Notes under the pieces: generated by a model | Seen by the model: only the letters and a program-made list of their open reading frames with translations | The model's database searches: none | What the model was told of the DNA's origin: nothing | Position numbers and translations under genes: made by a program | From: Aquarana catesbeiana | Lineage: Eukaryota; Chordata; Amphibia; Anura; Ranidae | DNA length: 64,000 nt | Assembly (NCBI RefSeq): GCF_042186555.1 | Contig: NC_133332.1 | Location: forward strand, 127,009,875 to 127,073,874 | Direction of reading: 5' to 3' | Shown here: positions 1-10,614 of the stretch, in pieces | Layout of the letters: the number at the start of each line of letters is the position of its first letter | How positions within the stretch are numbered: position 1 is the stretch's first letter

Positions 1-2430
1 GCTTACTTTTGTGGACAGAATAGTGAATTCTCTGAAATACAGTTGATTATATATATATATATATACATATACATACATACATACTCCCAAAAGCTTTCAA
101 ACTTTTTTTTTTTTTTTTTTTTTTAAAGAGAAACCTGTGCTCAAATAACGGGACATGTCATGGTCACCCCATTATGAATTTGCTAGTTCCCTGACCGTTC
201 TATTGATTAAATTCATTACCTTGAATCCAAGACCTGGCGCAAGTATGAGTTCTGATTCTACTGCATTCTTGCTCCTGGCAGTAACTTATACTGCTGAAGG
301 CAGAGAAGGGGGAAAAAAATCATTTTTCAAGTAGGAGGTTGGTGATGGGCAGTACCCTTCTTCCTCTTAGGATGTCCTCACCTGAAAGGCACATTGTCCC
401 AATTAAAACCTTTGAGGCATTATTGCAGAGAAGGACAGGCTCTCTCAATCCAATACTAATGAATAGAAAGTTGTACAAAAGTGTTATCCAAGTTGATCAT
501 TTTCTATATGACTTAGCCTCCTAAGATCCACCAACACAAATGTGTACACAGGTAAATTATTGCAGAGATACTTGTTATATTTATTTTATGCAACAGTCTC
601 AGAAACCAGCTATCAGGAAAAATAAACTGGAGTTTTAGTCTTATGCATTATAAATAAAATCTGTCGCCCAGAAAATAAACTTACCACTGCAGAAATGTGC
701 TTATTTTGAATATGTTATACAAGTCAGGCAGTGTATGGAGTAATGCTCCTTCCTAGATGAAGTAATCTGAAATCAGTGTCTGAACATCAGACACTTCAGA
801 GCACCAACTATGTACCTTTTACAGAGGAGAGGTTATTAAAATCTCACCAGGAGAGAATAATATATACACACACACACACCCCCCCTACAGGAGGCAGCTT
901 GGTGCACGTTTGTTTGAACATTTTTGCACCTAGTTGTTGACAGGGATTTGTAATCAATGCTTAGACTAATTATGTTTGCTTTACATAACTAAAAACATAG
1001 CCAATGGTTAAGGTATGTAAAGAGCCATTATTAGGCAATAAAACCTAGCACCCACATTATAACTTTCATTTTCTGGTCTATTCTGAGCAAGTCTGTGCTC
1101 CACAAAAACCATTTGAATCCATGCATCCTTATATAAAGTTAGTTATCCCCCCCCCCCCCCCCCCACAAAGATGTTAGCATATCATTTTAAAGAATAAGCC
1201 CCCTGTATTAGTGTACTGTACTTGCAACAAACACACTTACAGACAGTACTCCATTGTTTCTAAAGAATAAGTCCAAAAGGCATTTCATAGTAAGGCCCAA
1301 ATTCAAATAGTATGCACACCCAATACTTAACTGTAAGAGACAAACATTCACAACCCTATGTGTTATTCTGATGGGCCCTCACTGTCTCCTAAAAGATTGT
1401 TAAAGTTCTGCCAACAATATTTTTTTTTAAGGTGTGAGACCAATACCTGCAGTGTTGATCATACTTGCCCAATCTTTCATGAGATAAATCATGAAATCAG
1501 ATTCTGTTTGAATATTTAAATGATCTGATGCCAAGACAATCATTTGCTGCAGAAGTAGTAAATTCTCTGGTATCAACCCCTTCACTTTTAAACACCCCAC
1601 ACAAATAGATCTCAAAATTATTGAATGCATTATACAGGAACAGCTCGCTGGAGACTACACTTAATTGCACCTGATCACTAAAGCAGTCTGGTTCAGCAAA
1701 ACCAGTTATAATTAAAAAAAAAAAAAAAAAAAAGTGATGAAGTCATAAAATTGCTGGATTGAATTAGAATATTGATGTTTTGGCCAACATTATGGCAAGC
1801 AAATGATTTAACTTCAGCACACTGAACTGTCTTGGCTGCAACTCACTGTAACACATGGCAACCAAATGATAAAGCTGACCCTCAGGGGTTGTCATGGAAT
1901 ATGCTGCCTGAACCCATTGCATATCCTTACTTGCAAAGAGGTACACTACTAATACCAGTGTGACAAATTATGTCACAATAACTGAAACACTAGTGTCTAA
2001 AAACAATGTTTGATAGTTGCACTAGGTAAACCCCTTAAGCTTTCATTTACTACAATTAATGCAGTTGGTAATTGCCACCACTCAAGCAGATAAACTGTTA
2101 AAAAAAAAAACCAAACACACAAACCCCACACCCTGACACTATAGGATTAGATTGTTCTACAAAATGTATGAGGTGTCAGCCAAATATTATTTAGGATCAG
2201 ATAATTTAAAGCCCGATGGCAAGAGGTTTTTCTAACAAAGCCTTATACTAAAAGACTCTTTGGTAAAATGTGTTATCTGACAAATACATTGCATTGTGAG
2301 TTGATGGCTAGTTCGCATCATTTAGCCTAGAGCACAAATAAAATTACACTACTTTGAGAGGAATAGGTGCTAGTTTACTACCTGTCTAAAAGGCTTAAAA
2401 AGTTAACTTCACAAAAATAAATAAAATTTA

Positions 2431-2493
<63 letters not shown>

Positions 2494-2526
2494 TTAAACC
2501 TTACACCAGAATAAAAAGTGGCAGAG

Positions 2527-2561
<35 letters not shown>

Positions 2562-2840
2562 GACACACCTTAATCCTTGCATTTTATAAAGCTAGTGTAT
2601 GAAGTCATTTTCTACACATTCACACTGCTAAAAAAATGTCAGTCATTTCACAAACTTGTTATGCAATTAGAATTATGTACGCCCTATAGGTCTTGCTGGC
2701 CCCACTTTAAACAGAAAAAAAAAATCGGCCTGTCAGAAAATATTTAACTACATAGTTGAATAAATAGGTCAGACTCAAAACAGACATAATCAGTTCTGCT
2801 TCACACGTAGTACTAAAGCATGCATGAAAACAAAGACACT
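1..2840. other. Downstream flank of sox3, no gene seen
   Basis: No convincing exon on either strand; the short open frames have no recognisable motif. The stretch is AT-rich with simple repeats: TA/TACA at 47-84, poly-T at 103-124, poly-C at 1147-1164, a poly-A run near 1714, a long CA tract and a long poly-A tract. I see no dispersed element with clear ends. Confidence 0.6.
2434..2489. repeat. (CA)n microsatellite
   Basis: About 28 uninterrupted CA units, followed after 37 bases by a 30-base poly-A run at 2527-2556. Both are likely to vary in length between individuals. Confidence 0.95.
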
Positions 2841-2858
2841 TGTATTCCTCTTAGAAAA

Positions 2859-2864
2859 TTTATT
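2859..2864 (-). terminator. Candidate sox3 polyadenylation signal
   Basis: TTTATT on the plus strand reads AATAAA on the minus strand. It lies about 640 bases after the sox3 stop, with TG- and T-rich sequence near it, and would give a 3' UTR of about 650 bases. Other weak signals exist in this AT-rich stretch, so the actual end is inferred. Confidence 0.4.
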
Positions 2865-3505
2865 GGTTTTGTGGTTGACTTTTCAGCTCAAGTTCGTAAA
2901 AACCAAGTAAAACAAAAAAAAACTATTTTTTCTTTTTTTGGTGATATGTTAAATTCACAGTAACATTTCATGAAAACAAGACAAACTAAAACAAAAAAAA
3001 TTAAAAAAAAAAATTTACAGAACTTTACAAGTGATGAAAAAAAATGCAACTTTACTATAAATAAAAAAAAAAAAAAAAAATAAAAAGAATCTTGCGCTTG
3101 CGACCCGCACATTTTTTTTGTAAAGTTCCAAAAACAAAAAGCTAAAAGTTAATGGTAACAATCTACAATTTGGGTAAAACTCAAGAAAAGTCTTGAGCAG
3201 ATCAATAAAACGTGTAAACATTGGATTATGGTTAATTGTCCCAAAGTTACTTCTAAAAGTGAAGATAAGGAGCTCAATAAAACAGAAAAGCCGATCTAGG
3301 AAGTGGGGTTTAAAAGCCACAGAATTGCCCCTCAATGGACACAAAAAAAACATTGTGCTCTAGAAGTTTGCGCAAACTTTGTACAAAAAAAAAAAAAAAA
3401 AAAAAAAAAGAAACACCCTTTTGATTCCTTGTCCTCAAGTTTTCTGCATTCTGATATGCTTGTCACTCAAGCAATAGCGTCCGATTTAAAGTGGATTAGT
3501 GTCCA

Positions 3506-4420
3506 TTAAATGTGCGTTAGTGGTACAGTGCCATTGACCGCAGTCCCTGCACTTTGGTAATGTTGGTGGACACTGTGTAATCTGCTGTTCTGGAGGGAAG
3601 ATGGATCACTGGCATCTCCACCTGGAGGCAGGTACATGCTGATCATATCTCTCAGGTCTCCTAAACAGGCTCTCTGGGTGTGGGAGGTGATGGCAGGTGG
3701 GGGAGAACTGGGCTCAGATTTGACGACTGAGCCCATGGAGCCTAGGCTCATGACGGTGGAGGTCTGCTGGTTGTAGGCTGGGGACATGCTGTAGGTAGAA
3801 GCTGCATTCATGTAGTTCTGGGCAGAAGACATCATGGGGTTGTACTGCAGGCTGCTCATGTCGTACCTGTGCATTTGTTGTATCTGGGGGCTGTTCATCC
3901 CTGGATGTTGGCTGTAGCCAAGCTGGTCCTGCATCAGAGAATAAGCCCCATTAGTCCAGCCATTCATGTGGGCATAAGTGTCTATCCTCTGGCCAACTCC
4001 AACGGCGCTGGAGACAGGGCTGACCCCTTGAGCCAGGAGATTGCCAGGCAGGGAATACTTGTCCTTCTTCAGGAGGGTCTTGGTCTTCCTCCTTGGTCTG
4101 TACTTGTAATCCGGGTAGTCCTTCATGTGGACAGCTCTCAGTCTTTTGGCCTCGTCTATGAAAGGTCTTTTCTCGGAGTCGCTCAGGAGCTTCCAGTCGG
4201 CCCCCAACCTCTTGCTGATCTCAGAGTTGTGCATCTTGGGGTTCTCCTGGGCCATCTTCCGCCTCTGCCCTCTGGACCATACCATGAAGGCATTCATGGG
4301 GCGCTTGACCCGGTCCTGGTCGGCCGCATTGCCTTTGGCCCCGGGAGTCACGGCTCCCCCGGTCTGAGCGTTGGCTTGCTGCACCGGGCTCTTGATATCA
4401 GTGTCCAGCATGCTATACAT
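3506..4420 (-). CDS. sox3: Transcription factor Sox3 (SoxB1 group)
   Basis: Nuclear HMG-box transcription factor of the SoxB1 group; in vertebrates it maintains neural progenitors and acts in early ectoderm and gonad. The 304-residue protein starts MYSMLDTDIK, the usual SoxB1 start. The HMG box is at about 38-116 (RVKRPMNAFMVWSRGQRRK ... DYPDYKYRPRRKTKT), with basic nuclear-localisation clusters at both ends. A SUMO-type VKSE site is at 233-236, and the C-terminus has the conserved block around residues 248-304 ending in VPLTHI. There is a single exon, as in other vertebrate Sox3 genes, and no disruption. I set the start at 4420 because family members begin there, although the frame stays open upstream to an ATG at 4585; the context at 4420 is weak (C at -3). 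Sox2 and Sox1 are less likely: the overall text matches frog Sox3. Sox3 is sex-linked in some ranid frogs, which this sequence cannot test. Confidence 0.97.
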   Translation of the reverse strand: MYSMLDTDIKSPVQQANAQTGGAVTPGAKGNAADQDRVKRPMNAFMVWSRGQRRKMAQENPKMHNSEISKRLGADWKLLSDSEKRPFIDEAKRLRAVHMKDYPDYKYRPRRKTKTLLKKDKYSLPGNLLAQGVSPVSSAVGVGQRIDTYAHMNGWTNGAYSLMQDQLGYSQHPGMNSPQIQQMHRYDMSSLQYNPMMSSAQNYMNAASTYSMSPAYNQQTSTVMSLGSMGSVVKSEPSSPPPAITSHTQRACLGDLRDMISMYLPPGGDASDPSSLQNSRLHSVHQHYQSAGTAVNGTVPLTHI

Positions 4421-4575
4421 TGGTAGCTGGAAGTACGGGGGATTGCGGGAATCCAGTTCAGAAAGAAGCAGTAGGAGCGCAGAGCCCTGTCTCTGAATGG
4501 GACAGCCTAGGCGTTGGACACAAACTTCTCTGCTCAACACAAGTGCCTTTGGCTGAGTTTCTCTGAGTGACTGCA

Positions 4576-4610
4576 TATTAATCATATCCTAGCAGCCAAT
4601 CACAGGGGAG
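4576..4610 (-). promoter_or_regulatory. Candidate sox3 proximal promoter
   Basis: About 155-190 bases upstream of the sox3 start codon there is a CCAAT motif at 4596-4600 (plus orientation) next to an AT-rich TATA-like stretch. Vertebrate SoxB1 promoters commonly use a CCAAT box. The transcription start is not visible, so this is only a position-based call. Confidence 0.3.
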
Positions 4611-5126
4611 CCTCCCAGCCCTGCCCCCACCTCTCACATTTCACCAACAATTTAACCCCCTCCACGCCCTCCTGCATGTCACCTACATCACCCAAAATAA
4701 CACCCCTCACCTCCCACTACTTACCTTAATGTCAAAAATTATAAAATCAATGCTGTCGCACTTCTGAAAAAGGAAAAAGATCAGATCGTACATATTTATT
4801 CATGTCACCCTTCACTTTCTAATACTTTGTATCCTTTTATTTATTTTTATTTTATTTATTATTGATTTCATCGTTTATTTACTTATTTAACCATTTAGTT
4901 TATTTTGTTTTGTTTTTTGCTTAATTGGTTATTTTTGTTTTTCATTTTAATTTTGTTTTTTTGCTTATTTATTTTAAACATCGATTGTAAATACAGCTTT
5001 AAAGCTTGCAACAATGTTTAACAAATAATAATAATAATAATAAAAACATACACCTATCATTTTATTATAACTTGCTTACTTTTATTTTTATTTCAGGTAT
5101 TTTTTTTTTTTTAATTTCAAACATAT
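4611..5126. other. Intergenic, AT-rich upstream flank of sox3
   Basis: A pyrimidine-rich C-rich part to about 4730 is followed by T- and TTTA-rich low-complexity DNA and a short (AAT)n run near 5025-5042. No gene or element ends seen. Confidence 0.6.
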
Positions 5127-5476
5127 AGGGGTTGATTTATTAAAACTGGTGGGTGCAAAATCTGGTGCAGCTGTGCATATGGTAGCCAATCAGCTTCTAA
5201 AGGTGGCCAAACATTATACAATTTCCTAGATTTACCGTCAACTATGTTGTGCAAGGACCTGCCTGATTGTATACAAATTGAAAGTGTTTAGGTTTGACCT
5301 CATATTATATGGTTCTAAATGAAAGTTGTACAAGAAAATTGTATAATGTATGGCCAGCTTAACTTCAGCTTGTTCAATTAAAATGTAACAATTAAAAACA
5401 ACACCTGGAAGCTGATCGGTTTCTATGCAGAGCTGCACCAGACATTGCACTCTGCAGTTTTAGTATTTCAGCCCCA
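5127..5476. mobile_element. MITE with about 50-bp inverted ends, interrupted
   Basis: The left end (GGGGTTGATTTATTAAAACT) and the right end (read in reverse) match, followed inward by a shared block around TGGTGCAGCTGTGCAT. The intact relative at 24627-24808 shows the uninterrupted form. This copy is split by a second MITE at 5201-5359. Confidence 0.75.
5201..5359. mobile_element. Nested Harbinger-type MITE, TAA duplication
   Basis: A 159-bp insertion inside the MITE at 5127-5476. Its ends read AGGTGGCCAAACATTATACA and, in reverse, AGCTGGCCATACATTATACA. It is flanked by TAA on both sides (5198-5200 and 5360-5362); removing it and one TAA restores the sequence seen in the other copy at 24627. 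A 3-bp TAA duplication fits the PIF/Harbinger superfamily. Confidence 0.75.
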
Positions 5477-5502
5477 TAGGGATAGCTAACCTTGGATCAT
5501 TA

Positions 5503-5672
5503 TTAAACTGGCTACATGTTATACAATTGTTTATGTTCAATTTACTTTCGATTTATCAAACCTAAGTACTTTTAAATTGTATGCAATCAGACAGACCCTT
5601 GCACTATATAGTTGAAGGTAAATCTAAAGGAAATTAAACCAAAAAAAAATGTATAATGTGTAGCCAGTTTAG
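5503..5672. mobile_element. Diverged MITE of the TGGCCATAC family
   Basis: Ends read AACTGGCTACATGTTATACA and, in reverse, AACTGGCTACACATTATACA. The internal part (CAGACAGACCCTTGCACTATA) matches the element at 5201 (AAGGACCTGCCTGATTGTATAC region) loosely. No clear target duplication. Confidence 0.55.
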
Positions 5673-5710
5673 ACTCCCCACACGTTACAATCTGGCCACC
5701 CAAATAAATG

Positions 5711-5868
5711 TAGGCTGTCCATACACTATACAATCTGATTGTACAATCCCCTTTAGCTCTACAACCAACTATGTAGTACAGTGACCCGCCTGATTTTATA
5801 CTAATGAAATGGATTGTTTAGATTGTACATTTATTTACATTTAGATTTTATAGTGTATGGAGCATTTA
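5711..5868. mobile_element. Third diverged MITE of the same family
   Basis: Left end GCTGTCCATACACTATACAA and reversed right end GCTCCATACACTATAAAATC match. The interior again has a 'CAACTATGTAGTACAGTGACCCGCCTGAT'-like segment shared with the element at 5201. It forms a cluster with the two copies before it. Confidence 0.5.
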
Positions 5869-7055
5869 CGATTTCCCAATATGAGGAGCTACCTAATCTA
5901 TTCAATCAATCTATATACAACCAGTAAGGTCCTTGCACTTTCCCTTCATATTGATCGATCCGCTGGTGATCGAACGATCGGATTGCATGTGTGGGGATCT
6001 CTAGCCCTAGAAGTGTGTGTCCTGAGTGATTGGAGAGGATTCAGCAAGCTTTGCTCTGTAAAGTAAACAGATTTTAGGAACAGATGGGGGTTGTTTGCTC
6101 CATCCACCTGCTTTATCTGGGATTTTTTACACTTTTCTCTGCAGGGTTTGGCAGTAAAACCATTAAAGCGGACAGAGTGTGTGTTGTATGAGTGTGTGTT
6201 GTGTGTGTTAGTTTGTTTAATCCAGAAGGTGTCTTGTACTGCTGGTAGGTTGTTCAGATAAACAGTGGATCCCTCCATGTGATGAAAGGAGCCTTCTAGT
6301 AAATTGTAGGCTTTCTGAAGAAGAGAGTGTCATTGTTAATGGACTTTTGTTTACTGTTTCAGATCCAAGGTAAAGTTATGGAGAAAAGACCCTCATCATG
6401 GCTGGAGGATAATCAGCACTGCCCTTCTATACATCATAGGGGTTAGCAAGGCTGCTTCCTTCTACAGGTGGATCCATCTCAGTACTCCATCATGAACTGA
6501 TGTACTGAATTCATAGACCACAGCACCCATCACATGCATTGCATATACCTGGGTATGGCAATCATTATTGATGCGCAAAGAAGCAAATGTCCACCAGATC
6601 ATAAAAGTTATATAATGGGGGTTCTTCCCAACTCTCCTTCTAATGATTCCACATACAAAAACACAAAAACTTGTATTAGTTGTGTCCAAGTATACGATGC
6701 CAACATAATAGGCTGCACACCATGATTATATAAATAGGAATATATATTAATTTCTCTGCGGATCTGGAAACTTTCGCACAGTGATGGGTATCGCATGGGG
6801 TCATTTTTTGTGTTTTCTGATAGAAAGTTTTTTTTATTTTATTTTATTATTATTATTTTTAAAGATTTACAAGCAATACCAAATAGGAGTGGTGTGATGT
6901 TCTCAGATAGTCCTGGCTTTCATCAGCTGGGTGCATGCAATTTGTCCATCTTCCTAGGCACGCCTAAATTAGCATGGAGTTGCTTTTGATTCGATTTTAT
7001 AGTATAGCAGTAGTTAATATCAGAGATCATTCTAGTGGTCTAGTGGGGTATACAC

Positions 7056-7060
<5 letters not shown>
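5869..7060. other. Intergenic, nothing recognised
   Basis: Mixed-composition DNA with a TG-rich patch near 6175-6210 and a T/A-rich run near 6825-6860. No gene or bounded repeat was recognised. Confidence 0.55.

Positions 7061-7113
<53 letters not shown>
7061..7113. repeat. (TA)n microsatellite
   Basis: About 26 TA units. A second TA tract lies at 7230-7253, so the tracts separate copies of the 120-bp repeat described in the next entry. Confidence 0.9.
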
Positions 7114-7117
<4 letters not shown>

Positions 7118-7478
7118 CAATCACCACAAACACACTTTTTATTTAGAGTAATCTATAAAATTTATAAAACAGCTGTACTCCTATGGAGAGATCACTCAGA
7201 GTTCATAACTCCAATGAAACAGTTTATGTGTATATATATATATATATATATATAGTTTACAAACATGCCTTTTATTTAAAGGAGTTAATCCACAACATTT
7301 AAAGGAGCAGCTGTACTAGAGAGATCAGCCAACCAGATTTCATCATTTCAGTGAGACAGGATATATGTCCAATACATACATACACCTCCTATTTAAAGGG
7401 GTTGGTCCATAAAAGTTAAAAAGTAGCTGCACTCTTTGAGAAATCAACCACTCAGATTTTATCATTCAAATAAAACAG
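7118..7478. repeat. Three diverged direct copies of a ~115-bp unit
   Basis: Copies at about 7118-7220, 7255-7362 and 7376-7478 share the order: TTTTATTTA, 'AGTAATCTATAAAA'-like, CAGCTGTACT, GAGAGATCA, CAGA(T)TT.ATCA, then a GA.ACAG end. They are separated by TA tracts. The family is not recognised. Confidence 0.6.
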
Positions 7479-8486
7479 GGGATTTGGTTGCTATGGACAA
7501 CCACTTGACACTTCCCAAGTTGTTTTTTGCATGGCCTTCCATATGGAACCTGAAGGCAGAGTGGATGTTGTCTTTGTGCTGGGTACAGATGGAAGGATCT
7601 GGTTCCTAGAAGCAGTGTTGGGGGGTTTTGTCTAGGGGGGGGGGGTGGATGGATCTGGTACCCCCAGTGCTGGGATCAGTGAGTTTGGGATATGTGGCTG
7701 GTCATTGTACAATGGTATAAAGATGGAGCCAGTTGAGGAGTGTTTACTGGTTGTGTTCTGGGAACCTCAGCTGTGTCATTTTCCCCCCATTCATTTGTAA
7801 AGTTTGAATTTCCCTATAATTTGTGGGATGTTGCAGCCCTCCTCCCTCCTCCCTTCTCTTTGCCAGTTAAGATTTTTTTTTCCAGCTGGCTGCAGGTGGG
7901 GGGATGGGCTGGCGGGAGAATCCGTTTTGCCATGGTAACATTAAGCCCTTTTGCTAGTGAAAGGAAAGTTTGGGGGAGGCCATAACTGTCAATCACATGG
8001 TGCTATTCACTACCCCCTCCCCCCCCCCCCCAGCTCTGACCCTTCCCCCACCTACCTGCCAGGCAGCCTACAGAGGGGCTGTGAGCGGGAGCAGAATCCC
8101 CCATCCTCTGCTGGGAACAAATACTATCTGATCTTCACTTTATTTATTTATCTTTCCCTAGAACTTCTGTCTAACTTTTGTTTAGGACGAATCTAAACAA
8201 GCTCATGGTAATGGCAATCAGAACTATGCAAAGGCTGCAAGGTGCTTCTCTCATCGGAGCCCATTTTAATTGAAATCTTTTTTTTTTTCAATTTGATTTA
8301 TTCTGATGCTGCACTAAAATTATGAACAAGTGATGCTGTTGCCCATAGCAACATGACGCTTTGCTTTAAAGAGCCTATAAAAGCTGATTGGTTGCCATGA
8401 GCAGATTATATGCGATTTTATTGTATTCCAGTATAGGAAGTGAGTCCATCTGAATTTAGACTCGGATGTATCTAGATCTACTGTAT
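7479..8486. other. Intergenic upstream of sox3
   Basis: Contains G-rich (7630-7650) and C-rich (8018-8035) runs and otherwise mixed sequence with little repeat character, including a purine/pyrimidine-skewed stretch at 7740-8110. No exon supported. Confidence 0.5.
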
Positions 8487-8580
8487 GTGGTCTAATATAT
8501 ATATATCTATCTATATATATAGATATATAGATATATATATATATATATATATATATAGATATATAGTATATAATATATAG
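8487..8580. repeat. TA/GATA-type microsatellite
   Basis: Alternating TATA and TCTA/TAGA units, an imperfect TA-rich simple repeat. Confidence 0.85.
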
Positions 8581-10420
8581 GGGGTCTATGAGCCCCTTGC
8601 AGCCTGTGAATGGCGGGACAGGTTGCTGCCTCTGATTAGCCGGCTCTATGTAATGAAGATCGTTGGGACAAGCGAATCCAAAGGCTGGCGGGGTTGTCAC
8701 TTGTCATAGTGGGCTCCCTGCAGCCACCCAGGACAGGCCCACCCGAATCCACAGCAGCTGTGACCCCCGACATGGAGGGGGCTGGGGATTAATCCCATAA
8801 ACCACCCCGCCAATCCGCCAGCCTCATCCCATTTTTTACTAAAATATTTTTTAGACATTCCTTTTCTTTTTTTTTTTCGACATTTATTATTTTTTTTTAA
8901 TCTTTCATTTATTTTTAATCCAGCATTATAGAATGCAAAGGGCACTGATATTCACAGAGCAATAACCCCTAACAACCAATTCACAAAACTGACCACTGTC
9001 TGGACATGGGGGGCCACCTTGCTCTTTTAGTGGGTCACCCAGAAAATACAATGACATCTTTTTCCATTATAAAGTTTGTAGTTCTCTTTCATGCACCGAT
9101 GTAGTTCTATAATTCTTGTAGCCGCGTCCTGTGTGCTGCACTGCGGACGATGTTGGCGCTACAGAAATAAAAAATGAATAAATGAAAAATGAATTGAATA
9201 TATTTGTTAGTCGCTTTTTAACGTAGCAGCCGCCGAAACGTGTAACAAAAAATATGTAAAACGAATTAAAAACAAAACTATAGGCTCAATTTATAAAGGT
9301 TTAACGCAAGGAATTGGGACTGTCATCTGAAAATAAGTCACTTTTAAAAAAAATACTTATACCGGTGTATTTAAATGAGCCTTAATAGATGTGTTCTAGA
9401 AGTGGATACACATGTTTGAATAAAACAGCTTAATAAAGGCATACACTTAATGAATTAATAAAAAAACTGATACGGTCAGCACGCCGACAGGTTGGAGTTG
9501 ATGTTGCCGCATATTACAGGTGCAAATCCCCCAATCCCCCCTCAGGGCTCTACACTTCAGAAAGCAGCAATTAACACTTCCCCAATCATAAAATGAGCTA
9601 ATCGAGTAATAATACATCTTGTAATTGAAAAAGACATCTGACACAAATGGAAAGGACGAGCCCTGTTTTTAACCCCAAATCTTGCATCCTACGTTAGAAG
9701 GTATAAATAAACAGTATATGTTAGAGTCAGTGACAGTTCTTTGGATGACATCTACATTTTATTTTAGCTTTGTCCACAAACTCATTTATATAAAACTCTT
9801 TTTTTAACAAAGTATACTACATTCACACTTTTTTAAAGGGGCAGTTTGTGTCATCAATATGTCCCACACAAGATGCTCTTTCACGCTTTGAACAATATAA
9901 AAGAAGTGTGCCTTCCCAACTTTATCTTTTCCCCTTATTTTATTAAAGTGCTCTGGGAGCTTTGTGCTGTGATCACCTTCTAAGCTCTCCCCCTTTTTTT
10001 TTTTTTTTTTAAGAAAGGGTCCCTTCAAACATCCGGTACCCAGGCAGCCATAGAGCTGGGATCATGCCTTATCAGGGACCTAGGCAGGTCACTGGGCAGC
10101 CGACATTATCCCAAGAATACAAGCCTTGTCAATCACACATAAGAGCCTCGGAGCAGCACTTTACTGGAAAATAAAGATGTGCAGTGCTCAGGGATTTTAG
10201 AGAAATAGGGCTCATGCCAAATATATCACAACTGCTGATTTTACAGTATAGAATTTAAATTTAAATTAAAGGTGGATATATGAATAAAAAAATAACTAAA
10301 CTAAAGCAAACACAACATTTTTTTTGCCAGATTATATAAAATCCTCTCTTTTTCTCTCTCCTTCTATAATATATATATTGTGTGTTTTATAGAGAGAGAG
10401 AGAAGAGAGAGAAAAAAAGA
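8581..10420. other. Intergenic, low repeat content in parts
   Basis: No exon. The stretch 9470-9640 contains several homeodomain-like TAAT cores and little repeat character; it is a weak candidate for a conserved non-coding element. 9125-9180 ends in an ATAAAAAATGAATAAATG tail like the 3' end of a dispersed repeat. Confidence 0.4.
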
Positions 10421-10512
10421 GAGCATTTATATATATATAGATATAGATCTATATCTATATATATGTATATAGATATTGATCTATATCTATATATCTAGAT
10501 AGATATATATCT

Positions 10513-10556
<44 letters not shown>

Positions 10557-10558
10557 AA

Positions 10559-10610
<52 letters not shown>
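10421..10610. repeat. Long TA/GATATA microsatellite
   Basis: TA tracts and GATATA/CTATAT units, nearly uninterrupted for about 190 bases, preceded by GAGA-rich sequence at 10392-10422. Confidence 0.9.

Positions 10611-10614
<4 letters not shown>

Noticed and set aside
3869..4426. 185-residue plus-strand open frame over sox3
   Set aside because: It is antisense to the sox3 coding region and has no domain; it exists because of the GC-rich coding sequence.
8320..8700. 126-residue minus-strand frame
   Set aside because: Driven by the TA microsatellite (IYIYIYI runs); no domain.
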